Under the pieces are notes generated by a model. The model saw nothing but the letters and a program-made list of their open reading frames with translations. It made no database searches and was not told the DNA's origin. The translations under genes were made by a program, and so were the position numbers. This document shows positions 47,561-59,031 of a DNA stretch of 64,000 bases, in pieces (the first letter of the stretch is position 1; each line of letters begins with the position of its first letter). The DNA is taken from the NCBI GenBank assembly GCA_036872755.1, contig JAVHNS010000008.1:1860001-1924000 (forward strand), written 5' to 3'. Source of the stretch: Orbilia blumenaviensis. Lineage: Eukaryota; Ascomycota; Orbiliomycetes; Orbiliales; Orbiliaceae.

Positions 47561-48431
47561 TTACTTCGCTTCAATTTCGATAGTTTGATGCTGCTTCTGC
47601 TTCTGCTTCCTATTAACCTTATTTTTAAGGTCACCCTTGATCCGCAGCGCATTTTTAACTGATTGGCTCTGCGCGTCCTTATTCTTAATAGCCGCCGACT
47701 GCTTAAACCCGATTATAGGCTCGGGCTTCTCAGCAGGTGGGTTTTGTATTATATCTTTGGATGGTGGATTGATATCATCAGGACTTGCAGCCTCGAGCCT
47801 ACTCAATTCAGACAGCGCTTCAACCACATCGTCTAACATATCCCGCTTTAACTTCTGGCCGCTCGAGTCCGCTTGGTATGCTATTAATCAACATCACTAA
47901 ATTTAGTATTTCCCTCTATATATATACCCAACGAGTTTTAATTTTCATGGTAGAACTTCTGGCTTTTGCGGTATTTGAACACAATAGAGGAGTTAGTTAC
48001 CTTGTACTTTCTCGATTATTTCTGCTATAATATCAGCCTTATGCACCCCGCCGCGAGAAGGATGGTCCTTTAGTGAGGGTGGGGCAACAATGCTTCTGGA
48101 CTCGATGGACCTTGAACACAAGCTCTCTATATCGGGTAGGAGATCGGCGTCCACCTCTGTGGTTGAGTCGGTCTTCGATCCTACATTGGCATTCGGCCTT
48201 CGCCTCCCCCCTGACGCTTTGACAACTTGTGCTTGCTCTATTTAGATGTTGGTAAAGTCTGATTAGTAACTGCTTCATCTCCAATGGGTGGTATATCAAT
48301 TGGAGGTGGGCCGAATATATATCAACATACCGTTAGACTGCTTAGCTGTGAACTTTTTAGGAGTCGGGGCAGCGAGGACGTAGGAGCCGCAGGCTAGCAA
48401 AAAGGCGAGATAGAATATGAAAGAACGCATA
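47561..48431 (-). CDS. Secreted-protein locus with out-of-frame start codon
   Basis: Three exons, 48331-48431, 48001-48237 and 47561-47880, have GTATGT and GTAACT donors and AATAG acceptors; the joined frame is open for about 218 codons. Exon 1 encodes a signal-peptide-like FIFYLAFLLACGSYVLAAP followed by TPKKFTAKQSN. Exon 2 is Ser/Arg/Asp-rich with IIAEIIEKVQ at its end. Exon 3 has a KR dibasic site before DMLDDVVEALSEL, then a Lys/Gln-rich tail. The only nearby ATG (48429-48431) is one base out of frame with the signal peptide because of a four-T run (TTCTTTTC); a stop codon closes the signal-peptide frame just upstream. So it is a sequencing error, a recent one-base mutation, or a non-AUG start. 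No known domain was recognised. Confidence 0.5.
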
Positions 48432-49452
48432 GTTAAGATATAGGTAAAAGGTTTTGCTTGCGGATTCAGATCAAAAGAATATATCTCATAGGTCCCGATA
48501 TAATGCCTTGGAGTGTAACAAGTGGAGTTTTACGCGGGGCGGTGAAAGAGAAAGACTTGGAATTGGATCATTCATTGTAGAGATACGTTGATATTTATAC
48601 CTACTCGGGATCCCCAAGATCGCGATCTATCGATACCAAATTATTATTGTCCTATCATGGAATTCTCCGAATAATATGCTGCTCGATGCAAAGTGTAATC
48701 TCGTCAACAAGCTTAAATGTTGGATCTTCAGATCGAGCCGTACTTTAAAATTACTGCCTGCCTTGGCGCCTGTAAAGGATCACTAAAACTGCAGCTCTTT
48801 ACTCGAAATGGCTCTGATCGAGCTTCACTAGGTAGCACTCGATCTTAGAAAAAAAATTTACGATCGGATGTTGATTATGAGGAAGAGAAGGGTTGAGATG
48901 TTTCATTGGTTCATCGTCGTAAGAGTCGTAAAGGTTATGAGGAGTAGTTAAAATACAAAGGAAGAAGAGGAAGAAACAAAATGTAAATGCCGTTAACCCA
49001 GGATTCCCGACGCCGGTAAATGAGTAAGTAAAAGCAGCACAGGACAAGAACAAACATAAAAAAGGCAAAAAAAAAAAAAGGATAATAATAATAGTAGTAG
49101 TAGTAATAATATGAACGAGAACGAGATAAGGAAAAGAAAGAAAAATAGAAGAGCGAAGGTATATACAGACGCCATAAGAAGACAGCAACCGTGGTATTAA
49201 AGATCAGTAGTAGCAGTAGAGCAACCGACGTCGCGCAACACCTGGCGCATAAAAGTAGGCTTCAAGCTTCATACAGAGAAGAGAAATTTAAGAATAAGTC
49301 TCGATATCGGATAGGACTCGGGTCTGGAGGGCCAGCCGGCCCGGTGGTAGATGATTTAAGTTCGGGATCGCGTTTCTGTCTTGTTCGGGCCGACCTTTTG
49401 GAAGGACCGTGGTTGTCTTTAGATTCATTTTTTTTTTTTTCGGCTTCTGGAT
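48432..49452. other. Intergenic region
   Basis: About 1 kb: promoter side of the secreted-protein locus and 3' flank of the F-box-like gene, with an A-rich and (TAG/TAA)n stretch at 49066-49110. No gene was recognised. Confidence 0.6.
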
Positions 49453-50827
49453 CTAGACGTGGCACCAGTCACACTATTCAAGTAAAGACGTTAGTTTTAT
49501 GAGCGCGTTTTATGCGGTTTTATTGGGCCTTCATCGTATTTAACTTACGTAGAGCTCTGAGCCGCCAGCGTCGTGGAGGGCGCAGAAATTGGTCCTGCAG
49601 CTCTTGCAGCTTCGCATAGTGTCCTTCTTGCAGTCGAAGCAAGTTCTTCCGCAATCATAACAGTCGAGGAGAACACCTCCCTGTTAAATCGATATATTAG
49701 TCTTGGATTCTAAGTTCTACGAGGACGCGTATAGCGGAAGTTTTTTTTTTTTTGCATACCCTTTGAATACCACAGACCTTTCCCATGCAAGCGCTGTAGC
49801 AGTTTTCACACCACCACTTTCCGCAGCATTCGCAAAGTCTCTCCTTTGTGCAGTCGTCGCACATATCAACTTCGACCTTTTCTCCAACGCGTGGTCGGCA
49901 AGCGACTTTAATGTCGCTGGTCAAGACTGGAACAGGTCCGTACAGTTTAGTGGAACACCCGGCTGGAGGAGTACCACAACCTTCGCATCGGCCCAAGATT
50001 CTCTTGTTCGCGAGCTTCGGTGCCATCTGCGCCGGCATCCAATCGCTGTCTCCAGCGGAAGAGGATGTGACGCTGCTTTGTTCCGAATCTTGACCCGACC
50101 ATGCGAAAGACGCAAATCCGGATTCAACGGAAACAGGGGTGCTCCCAAGTTCGATATCAGCGGCGGCAGCAGCAGCGGCATTCAAGTCGTCCTCAAGTGG
50201 TGAAAGAGTCATATGATTCGATCCTTTGCACAGGCCGATGTCGAACACGATCTTTCCCTCGCAAGCCTGGACGGTCTCGGCCCATCCTTCGATGAACTCG
50301 ATTTCTCCGACGCGTTGTCGTTGCCATCTGTTCTTGCTTCTGGGAGCACCATTGCTCTTACCGAAGACATAAACGCCCTTGAGGGGGGATGTGGAGCCAG
50401 GGCGAACCAAGAAGTGGAGTGTTTGCATAAACCTGGGTTGGTTAAACCCGCAGTCTCGGACACTCAAGATCGAAATTCGCTGATTAGGAGATAAAAGCAA
50501 GTTGAAAAGGGTATCAAAGTTCATAGGAAGGCCATCCAGGATGAGTGTCTGGGTGTTCTTCCCTAATATGTCTGAAGAAAGGAAGTTTGTGTAGTTTCGT
50601 CGGAGAGAAACCTGTTGCTGGGATTGGTTTACAGGGACAAGTGCGGATAAGGAAAGGTCAACATGACGAAATGCACCAGTTTGTTTGAACAACAGCTTAT
50701 AGAAATTCTTAGAGCAGAGGCCTAGATTTAGGATCTCATGGGGCAGAAGGTATGGAGTGAACTCGTCGAGGACGACATGAATTCTGAGAACGCTGAATAG
50801 GCCGGAAGCGTGTGTTGCAGTGTGCAT
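49453..50827 (-). CDS. F-box-like protein with Cys-rich zinc-binding tail
   Basis: Exons 49760-50827, 49549-49680 and 49453-49473, all phase 0, encode 406 residues. The N-terminus has an F-box-like helix set (LDEFTPYLLPHEILNLGLCSKNFYKLLF, about residues 15-45), followed by a leucine-rich part resembling the LRR region of F-box proteins. The C-terminal 110 residues hold about 20 Cys in CxxC pairs: RCEGCG, MCDDC, LCECCGKWWCENC, DCYDCGRTCFDCKK, SCKSC, and finally CDWCHV supplied by a last exon of only 21 bases. These suggest several zinc sites. A substrate receptor of an SCF ubiquitin ligase is inferred. A TTCTAAC...CTTCCAG acceptor-like sequence just above the start hints at an intron in the 5' leader; no upstream coding exon was identified. 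Confidence 0.85.
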
Positions 50828-53800
50828 TTTCCAACAAAGTCTGGAAGCGGTTAGAAAACGAGGCGAGGCCTTCAAGCGAGGTCGCTGGGCTCGATCCAGA
50901 ACCTCCTAGCCAATTTAAGCTAATTAGCTAACAGCAGCTAGCAAGCAGCAGCAGCAGCGGTGTGTCGCGAGTCGAGGGCCGGACAAGGGCTAGTTAGCAG
51001 AAGCGAGGCGATGATAGAGTGGTCTGTTTATACGGCCAGACAGACAGAGACAGACAGACACAGATGGGGTGGGAGGCAAAGAGGATGAAATAAGGTGAGG
51101 AAAGTCTGAGATCGATCCTTGAGAGAATTCGAGCAAAAGAATTGGAATGGATGATGCGAATCTCTAACGGCCGCTTGGTAACGCAACGATCTGATTTGTT
51201 CTGATCCTAGGATTGGTTGACACGATATAATTGTATTGAGCGGCGACAGTTATGAATATAAAATTTAGCCTCTGGTATTCGAACACGCAAACTTTGGGAA
51301 ATAACTCCAGAACTCGGACTCGGACTCGCAAGTCTTTCTTTCTATGGTAGCTAACGTATGTATGTTTGTATTCGACGGAGAGAAGGAATGAACCTGAGGA
51401 AGTAGGGAAAGATATGGGGAGGGAGTCGCGACATGGTGGCCAGATATTATATTAACTGGTATCCTACCTACCCGGCCGCCAATGCAGATGTGGTAATAAG
51501 AACATCTCACAGGAATTTCTTGGAGGAGCGTGTCTCAACCTCAAAAGGTGAGGAGGGGGAGGTCCTGCAGGTGATCGAGGGTAGTCGATCAGCCTGCTAA
51601 CCTCCACGGCTCTCCTGCTATGCAATGACCAGCCTGCCAGCCCCCCCAGACGACATGTACCGGACGGCCAAAGTGGGTCGGCGTCTTTCAGGGTCGACTA
51701 ACAATTGCAGATGAATGCAGATGGAACGCCGCGAAACCTGCTGAAAGGGAGACTAGTACAAAGCTTGGCCCTTGCAATCGCTGTCTGGTCGGTACCGTCA
51801 GATCCGGATTGCCCTTCTTTGCCAGCTCGACGCCGCCAATAGCAATTTAAACGGTGATGGTGGTCTGTACCATCCATCCCTCTCCGGTAAAAGGGCCACG
51901 AGCGAACTAGCTGCCGTCAATCAAACTACTCCATGCTTCCATGCTGCCTCCATCCACCGTCGAGCCAACTGGAAGCAAAGCCTCCTGTTGGGGTGGGTCA
52001 CTTCGCGCAGCTGGTGAGCGCCGCCGCCGTCGCATCTTACCCTCAACAGTCTGCCGGATCTCTCGCTTTAGTCAGTACGAGCCGGCCGCCGGAGTTTATC
52101 TGGGTTTCCAGCCGCAAAGTCCAAAATAACCCCAGCAAATGTATACCATAACTACGGTAGGTGTTATGTACAAGTAGCTTATTTCAAGTTCGAGCTCCAT
52201 AAATGATCAAGTTGCAGGGCATGGTATGGCATTTGCCTTCCTTCCCCCACCTTTACGCTTTCGCTTATGATGGCTCCGTGCATCGGTGGCAGGGCATAGG
52301 ATTCATGAGCTTCTCATAGCCCTACTTCATAAAGCATTTACTTCAAGTAATGCTTAGCAAAGGTTGGATTATCGATTCAGGAGCATCCAGATTCAGGAGT
52401 ACGGCATACACCACCACCACACCTCCATCACGAAAGCTTAACAGAGAATGTCGTGTAATTTCATTCGCGATAATGAAATGCTTGGCCCGGTCACAAGCTG
52501 AGCCATGGCCATAGGCCCTTCCCTTTCCCCCGTCTTGTCATGTCGATATCTCGTGTCAAGTTGACTGACGTATATATAACCTTTTCCTCGTACCACTTCC
52601 ATACAAAAAAAACAAAAACAAAGAAGATTTAAGCTTACCACCTCAATTCCCACCCCCAAGCGACGGTTATACACACAAGAACTCAACAGGTCCTTGCGTC
52701 CCCCTTCGTGTGCGGGTGGTCCTGGTTACGTTGCCCCCATGACTTCTTTCGAACGGCCCTCCGTTCGGACCTATCAATCCAACTCGTGTGTCCGGGTTCT
52801 TCGCCTTCATACATCGTACATCCCTCTAAACTCGACTTAAGCTAAAAAAGTATTGTTTTGCTTTTATGTATGTTTTCTTCTTCCTCCCCTATGATGTTAT
52901 ACCAACATTGGAACTTACCCCGCAAAAACCCACCCCAAGTTGATAAGCAGGCGACCATCAAGACCGACGACGTGCGCGGTGCCTTTAGGTTAAGGAAGGG
53001 CGCCTGCACGACGAGGGTCATGCAGTTCTGCATTCGTCAGTCCGTGCTTGCTTTGCCTGCCTACCCTTTCCCATGGCCGGCCAGTTGGTCGCATGCATGA
53101 ATTCCTTCTTATTGCCCCATGCCAACTTGTCCTCCAGTTTTGTCTTTTCTTTTCTTATTTCACACTGTCTTCATTCCCTTTTATTCTCTTGGCTTTTCTT
53201 TGTATCGTCAACCTTAAATGCATCTTGATTTGCCCAGAAGGAAAGAGAGGGGGAAGGAATATCCACACATCGATACCCCAATTGTAAACCCATGATAATG
53301 ATGCAAGGCAATTTCATTCCCTGACCTGACCCTCTCTGGCAGCCCGCCGCCGCCGCCCTTGTCAAGATAAGCTACAGCCTTCTTTTTTGTCATCCACTTT
53401 TTCTTTTGCGTAAGTTCGCCAAGTTTGGCGTTGGTTGTCTCATTTGGTTTCCCTTTCCTTTTCCTTTTGAATTCGCCCCCCACAGTTTATTTCGTTCGAA
53501 GTTCCCTCGTTTCGAAAGAAGCTAAAGAGAAATTCGAGGCGCTCTTCAAAAAAAAAAAAAAAAGAGAGTTTGAAATCATAAATTTGATACTACTACCAAC
53601 GGCACCACCACCAATTGGCAGAATTTATAATCTGCACCATTTGCCTAATACTTTGGGCAGGCGCATCCGTCTACGGCACGCCGCTCACCCCGCTTTTCAG
53701 TCCTCCATTTTCCAAAAAAACACGAGATACATAGTCCCGAACGACGGACACTTTTAAAAAGAAAGGGAAGGGCTCACTTTTTTTTTCCCTTTCTTGGAGT

Positions 53801-55542
53801 ACGTAAGGATACGTAGGACATGACATGCACAGTGGTCAAGTGACCATACCCATCCAAGGAGAGAAAACGTCGACATATTCAAATTACACCTTATCAACCA
53901 ATAAACTTGACTTTTAGACCTACCTTAGTTATACTTACTTAACTTAGGTACTTACTCGAACTTGCTTAAGTACTTCAGCTTCCTGTCGAAGACGGCCAAC
54001 CACTCGATTTGACTCGACTCGACTCGACTCACGCGGCATGCAAGGTGTCGCCGAAAACCCGCATTCCGCCTATTGTCTTTCGCCATTAAGCTTCTTTCTC
54101 AGAGACAGCGGAGAAAAAAGCCAACTTTAAACAACCTTAAATTTTCTGCTATTTTCGAATGGAAAGAACGGCACGATTCATGACCCTCTCCATCCATAAT
54201 GCATCATGCATAATATACGAAGTAAAAGCCTTAAACCGGAGGAAAAACAAAACAAATACAAGGCGAACCAAAAAGCAGTTCCGTTTTGTCCACCAATATA
54301 AAACCTCCAGCTTAAGCTTAAGCTTGAGGAAAAGAAAAGAAAGGAGCCACAGCTAGATCCAAGATAAAGTAATATATATGTAAATGCAGATGATGTGAAA
54401 TTTAACATTCCACCAACATATCAGCCAAGCCCCGACAATCACAATCGTACAATCACACACAAGCTGGGATTACCAGCTCCCAAGATTTCTTGAGTCTCAC
54501 AGCAATCGGGGTCCGGACCTCCCTTTCCCCCTCCCTCTACCTTTTCTTTCTTTCTTTTCCTTTGGCCACGCTACGATTCAGCTCCCTCGAGCTCGGTAGC
54601 TTGTATCCCCGTATCCACGATATAAGAAGCAAGATAGAAGGAGGGGGGGTGACACAGGTTTTGCAAACCAATTACAGGTGCATCTTCCATGAACTCAAGC
54701 TTTCTGAACCGACGGAGATGTGTGCACACGGAAAGTCAATCCCTACTTCAGTTGAAAAACGAAAAATGCAATTGATCATAGTACATACACCAATAACTAC
54801 ATACGTACACCGCTCCAGCTGCAGGATTTTAGTGCTGGCCAATTATATAGTAGACATGCCTTTTGGACTATCTCGGAACTAACCATCGGCTTCCACCCCC
54901 TCTTATTGTGCATTACCACAATTGCCAGTTATCCGATCTCATCTAAGAGATACGGTGCGTGGTGCTATATTTCAAATTGAAAGATTAGCGGTACCGGTAT
55001 TGTATCTTCTTCGTCGCTTATCTGAGTATCTATCCTTTTGTCATTGCAAAGGCAAGCTCTTCCAAGAACTGCCGTGTAACGGGAATATTATACATGATTA
55101 GGGAATTCAAGCACCGTAAGCCGTCTGCATACATTAAGTATATTACACGTCTATAGTATGACCCCGGTAGTAGTAGCAGTAGTAGTAACAATGGAAAAAG
55201 GAGAAAAAAATTAAAACACCATCCGGACCATCCATTCCGCCAGCCAGCCGCTCTAGGTAGAACAAAAAACGCCAGACTTTTTCTTCTTCTTTCTTTCTTT
55301 CTATTACCCCTCCTTTTCTAATTCGTGACGATAAGTGATTAATTAATAGTCAGAAAAGAAAAACAGGATACGTGGAGCAAAAAAAAAGGTAAAATCAGGA
55401 TGCTAGGTCTAATGCTTAACGACCCCTCATTATTTCTAATAAGCAAGAAAACCCGGGGTTAAATGCAATAACACGTAGATCATATAGATCTAAAAACAAA
55501 CGACTTTTTTGGGGGGCTCCTGGCTCTTAGTATGGGCATGTT
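50828..55542. other. Long gene-less region
   Basis: About 4.7 kb. It has a promoter side of the F-box-like gene (GCAGCAGCAG near 50945, CAGACAGACA near 51040), C/T-rich stretches (52.6-53.5 kb), a hairpin CGAACGG/CCGTTCG near 52750, (GACTC)n at 54011-54030, and TACTTAACTTAGGTACTTAC-type motifs near 53930-53975. I see no coding gene or RNA gene. Confidence 0.55.
54011..54030. repeat. (GACTC)4 microsatellite
   Basis: Four perfect tandem GACTC pentamers. Confidence 0.9.
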
Positions 55543-56443
55543 TTAGATCTTTCCTTGAAGCAAGTTCTGTCCCATATGTCTAGCAGTGATCCAGACAGTG
55601 CGTCCGAACGACTGGTAGTCCATTGTCGACGTGACAGCTTCGAGGAACCCGAAGGGAAGCATGCATGGGATGCATCCTAGATCATAGACTTGTTAACATC
55701 TCGTTTCTTTTATCATATTGAAAAAACCAAAGATATGTCATCAGAAGATGAGGGAGCGGGGAGCATGAACATACCCTGAGCAAGCTCCAATGCAAAGCCT
55801 TTAAGAGCATACTGTGCCTTGTCACCTCTCCTCATGTGGTTCTGGTCACCAGGCTTGAAAACCCTGGTGTCAACTTCGCCAGCGTAGAAGAAAGTCTCCT
55901 GACCGGTCAAGATGGTGAAGTAGTCATCAGCCATGTGGATACCAGTGTGTCCTTCTGTTCCGAGTGGAGTACCGAAGATGATAAGATATTCAGAGACAGA
56001 AGCGTGGAGGAGAACCATTGCTCCCTAGAAAAACACGCACGCACAAACACGCACACACGTTAGCTTAGATCTATTAATAAAGATGATTCCTTGATCTCGG
56101 GAAACAAGGAAACAAATAAGGAGTGTAAAAGTGGAAGGGGAAGAAAAAAGGGAATAACTACCATAGCATTTCCAGCATTGTTGAAAACCCATTCATCCCA
56201 CCTGATCTCAGCTACATATTTCGGATACTCCTTCTGCAACCTGGCAGCGAGGTCATTGAACAACAACGTGCGGTTGTAATTGGCACTCTCCTCGCCGTGG
56301 AGGTCAATTGACTCTTTGCATATCTCCTGCAGTCTTACGGGATCAAAAACGTAGAGCTTGGGCAGGATATAGCGGTCGAAGGCTGACCAGAGGATGAAGG
56401 CGTAAAGGAAGACCCTTCCAAGGGTAATAGCATCGAACTTCAT
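55543..56443 (-). CDS. erg2: C-8 sterol isomerase ERG2
   Basis: Exons 56162-56443, 55775-56024 and 55543-55676 encode 221 residues, close to the 222 of yeast Erg2. Introns use GTAGTT...TTCTAG and GTATGT...ATCTAG, with agreeing phases. The N-terminal hydrophobic segment ([17 protein letters not shown], about 11-27) anchors it in the ER. Conserved blocks are [20 protein letters not shown] across the first junction, [20 protein letters not shown], the ligand-pocket part [19 protein letters not shown], and [18 protein letters not shown] in exon 3. It isomerises fecosterol to episterol in ergosterol synthesis and is the fungal relative of the sigma-1 receptor and a target of morpholine-type inhibitors. 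Start and stop are unambiguous. Confidence 0.96.
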
Positions 56444-57084
56444 TGTGGGCGTGAATCTGGAGATAGAAGGTGAACGTGAATGGGGGTATGTAATGGGGTT
56501 AGGACAATTGGATGACGGGTAACCTTTGGGGTTTTATGGGATTGCTGGCAGGGTGCACCGGATACCGAAGTCCCACAGCAGAATACACGTTTTTTTCGGC
56601 GTCGCGAAAATCAACCGAGCCAAAATGCGGTTTGGCGGTTCCTGGAAAAGCTTGGCAGGGTTCTTTCTCGGCCGTTCTCGCTTGGACAGATAACCTCTAA
56701 ATCGATATCTTGACCTTGGTATTGGTGGATTTGTGATTTCTGGTATCGTGATAGAATGAATATGTTTTGAAGTTATTAACTATGTACAGGATATATATAT
56801 ACGTATTCCTCGCGGAGAGAGAGTACCCAACCTAATATGTGACAAGTGAAGATTCCCCCCTTCTTCTTCCTCTTCTTCCTCTTCCTCTTCTTCCTCCCGT
56901 AGCCTCCCGTGCAGAACTTCAGCTCTGACAGAAGACTCCCCCAAGTTTGTACAATATCATACAGATACAGCCGGCCGGTCATCCAATTCTTGACCATGTC
57001 ATGTCGTGTCATGTCATATCATATCATACCATACCATACCATAGGCATATCCTCGAAGGTAAACACATCCAATGAATGAACGCA
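56444..57084. other. Intergenic region
   Basis: About 640 bp: ERG2 promoter side next to 56443, a CTTCTTCCTC stretch near 56870, and a pentamer repeat at 56996-57042. No gene was recognised. Confidence 0.6.
56996..57042. repeat. Degenerate (ATRYC)n pentamer repeat
   Basis: A run of ATGTC, then ATATC, then ATACC pentamers, as if one unit had drifted stepwise along the array. Confidence 0.8.
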
Positions 57085-58140
57085 TCACATCCTCCCGCCC
57101 GTTACCAAGCTCCTCAACGTCCCCCAATACCCCTTCCCTTCCGACTTGACTGCCTCTGCCGTCGCTTTCACATCCTTCGCTGGAACCGTAGGCACAATTC
57201 CATCAACCGCAGCCGCAATGGCCGTAACACCGGTAACCGTCGCCAGTTCCTCATCCTCCTCGTCTTCATCCCTCTTCGGCAGCTCCAACCCCCTCTTCTC
57301 ATAGAACTCCTTCTGTAGCTTCTGGAACACCTGCTTCTGCACCCTTCCGTCGTGTAATTCGTATCGTGACATGTAAGTCTCCTCAGCGGGCGTTAAGCCA
57401 CCGTACGCCCAGGTCTTCAAACGGCCCCATACGGTCTTTGATTTCCGTCGTTTCTCCTCGGATTCGTCGAATAACCTCGCAGCTTCCTCAGGGTCTATCC
57501 CCGTTGCTACGATTTCATCGATCTCGGACTGCCGCCAGGCTTGCCATTGTCGCTGCTGTTCGGCTGCTAGCTCTGTCATCTATAATATTCCCCATTCCCG
57601 TTAGCACCCGAATATATCTATGTATGTATTTAAGATATATATCGGATATATATCGGAATATATCCATTGGTTTCCCTTACATATTCTCTCCGATTCGACC
57701 TGCTCTGCCCGATCATGCCGTAGACAGAATACACCGTAACCCCAACCGTCACCGCTACTCAAGTCAGCCTCATATACCCAATTATAATAGTAACAATAAA
57801 CATATACCCAATCGATATCTACATAGGTAGAATGATTGTATAGTTTGATAAAATATAATTTGCACGTACCAGAGAACCCCATGATGGTAAACACCGTCGC
57901 ACGGTGCAGATTATCCGCCCACCGCCGTCCATGATGCACAACCTTATCGAAAGTGGTGACCTGGTTCATCCGCTCCCGCCTGGCAGCTTCTCGCAACCGT
58001 GCCACTCTCTGCTGCGCCGTTTCGCCATTCCCAGCTACCGGAGGACTTCGTACGTTCTGCGCGAACCGGGTAGCATCGGCGCGGTTCTTGACGTTTTGGA
58101 CGAAACGAGCGCCGTCGGCTACACGGCGGGCAGCCGGCAT
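57085..58140 (-). CDS. Predicted mitochondrial single-pass membrane protein
   Basis: Exons 57870-58140, 57681-57754 and 57085-57579 encode 279 residues; donors are GTACGT and GTAAGG, acceptors GAGTAG and TTATAG. The first 80 residues are rich in Arg/Ala and almost free of acidic runs (MPAARRVADGARFVQNVKNR), like a mitochondrial presequence. One hydrophobic segment (about 82-105, with VFTIMGFSAVTVGVTVYSVYG made by exon 1/2 joining) is the likely membrane span. Then comes a long charged, coiled-coil-like part (TELAAEQQRQWQAWRQSEID, about 117-136; EEAARLFDESEEKRRKSK) and a C-terminal part with an acidic DEDEEDEE run. I do not recognise the family. An inner-membrane assembly or scaffold role is inference. 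Confidence 0.8.
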
Positions 58141-59031
58141 TGTGGTGTCTTTGTTATTTTATTTTTTCTGCCTTGCTTTGCTTTGCTTTGCTTTTTTTTC
58201 TTCTTCCCTTCCCTGCTTATTTTCTTCTTCCTTCCCCGGCGACGAGATGGGTGGTGGTGGTGGTGTTTAGGTCGTAGAAGCAATTTTCGACGGTTGGTTT
58301 GATTGACTTGATTTGATTGACCGATTGACTAATTGATAGATGGTGTAATGTACACACGGGTGGATGGATGGATGGAGGAATTTTAGAAGTCGAAGCTAGG
58401 TGGTGTGGTAGTGGGGTTACATAAGAGAGCGTTCCCCCCTCATACGAAGACCGAGCTCTTCCCCTGCCTTATCTATCGATATTCTAACCCCCCGCTCTCT
58501 CGAAATATCAATTTCGAAAAAGCTGTTTCTTTTTTTTTTTCTTTTCTATAAACAGGAATGTCGGAATATGCACGGTGTCGTCGGCGTCTTCAATGTCGTC
58601 GGCTGTAGTAGTGGTGGTGGTGGTGGTGGTAGTCGGGGTCGGCAGCTATCCATCGCCAGGACGGGCCGAAAAAAAAGTTATAAGTTTTCTTTGATGGTGC
58701 CACAGTCGGATGAGCCCTTTCGAATGGGAGGAAGAAGAGGAGGGGAGTGGCCAGTTAGAAAAAAATCCTCGAAACGAAACGAAACGAGACTGAAAACTGA
58801 ACTGGGATTTTTTTTGAGGAGGGTTGTCTGTTCGAGACGACAGGTCCAACACATCCCAATCCAACAACACCTGAATTAACACACGCGGTTGTACTTCAAC
58901 ATCGCGACTTAATCTTCATCAGACAATAGCTAGGCCCTGGTAAACTTCATGTTGAATAAAAAACAAATAAAACAGCATTTAATAGAGGTAGTTAAAGTTA
59001 TTTAATAACTGCTTTGCATTGAAAAAAAAAC
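58141..59031. other. Divergent intergenic region
   Basis: About 890 bp between two divergent genes. It has (TTTGC)n near 58174-58193, (GGT)n near 58609-58631 and T/C runs. Both promoters must lie here; no other gene was seen. Confidence 0.6.

Noticed and set aside
52745..52775. CGAACGG-CCGTTCG hairpin as a structured RNA or terminator
   Set aside because: A 7-bp stem is expected by chance in this length of sequence, and no flanking transcript evidence exists.
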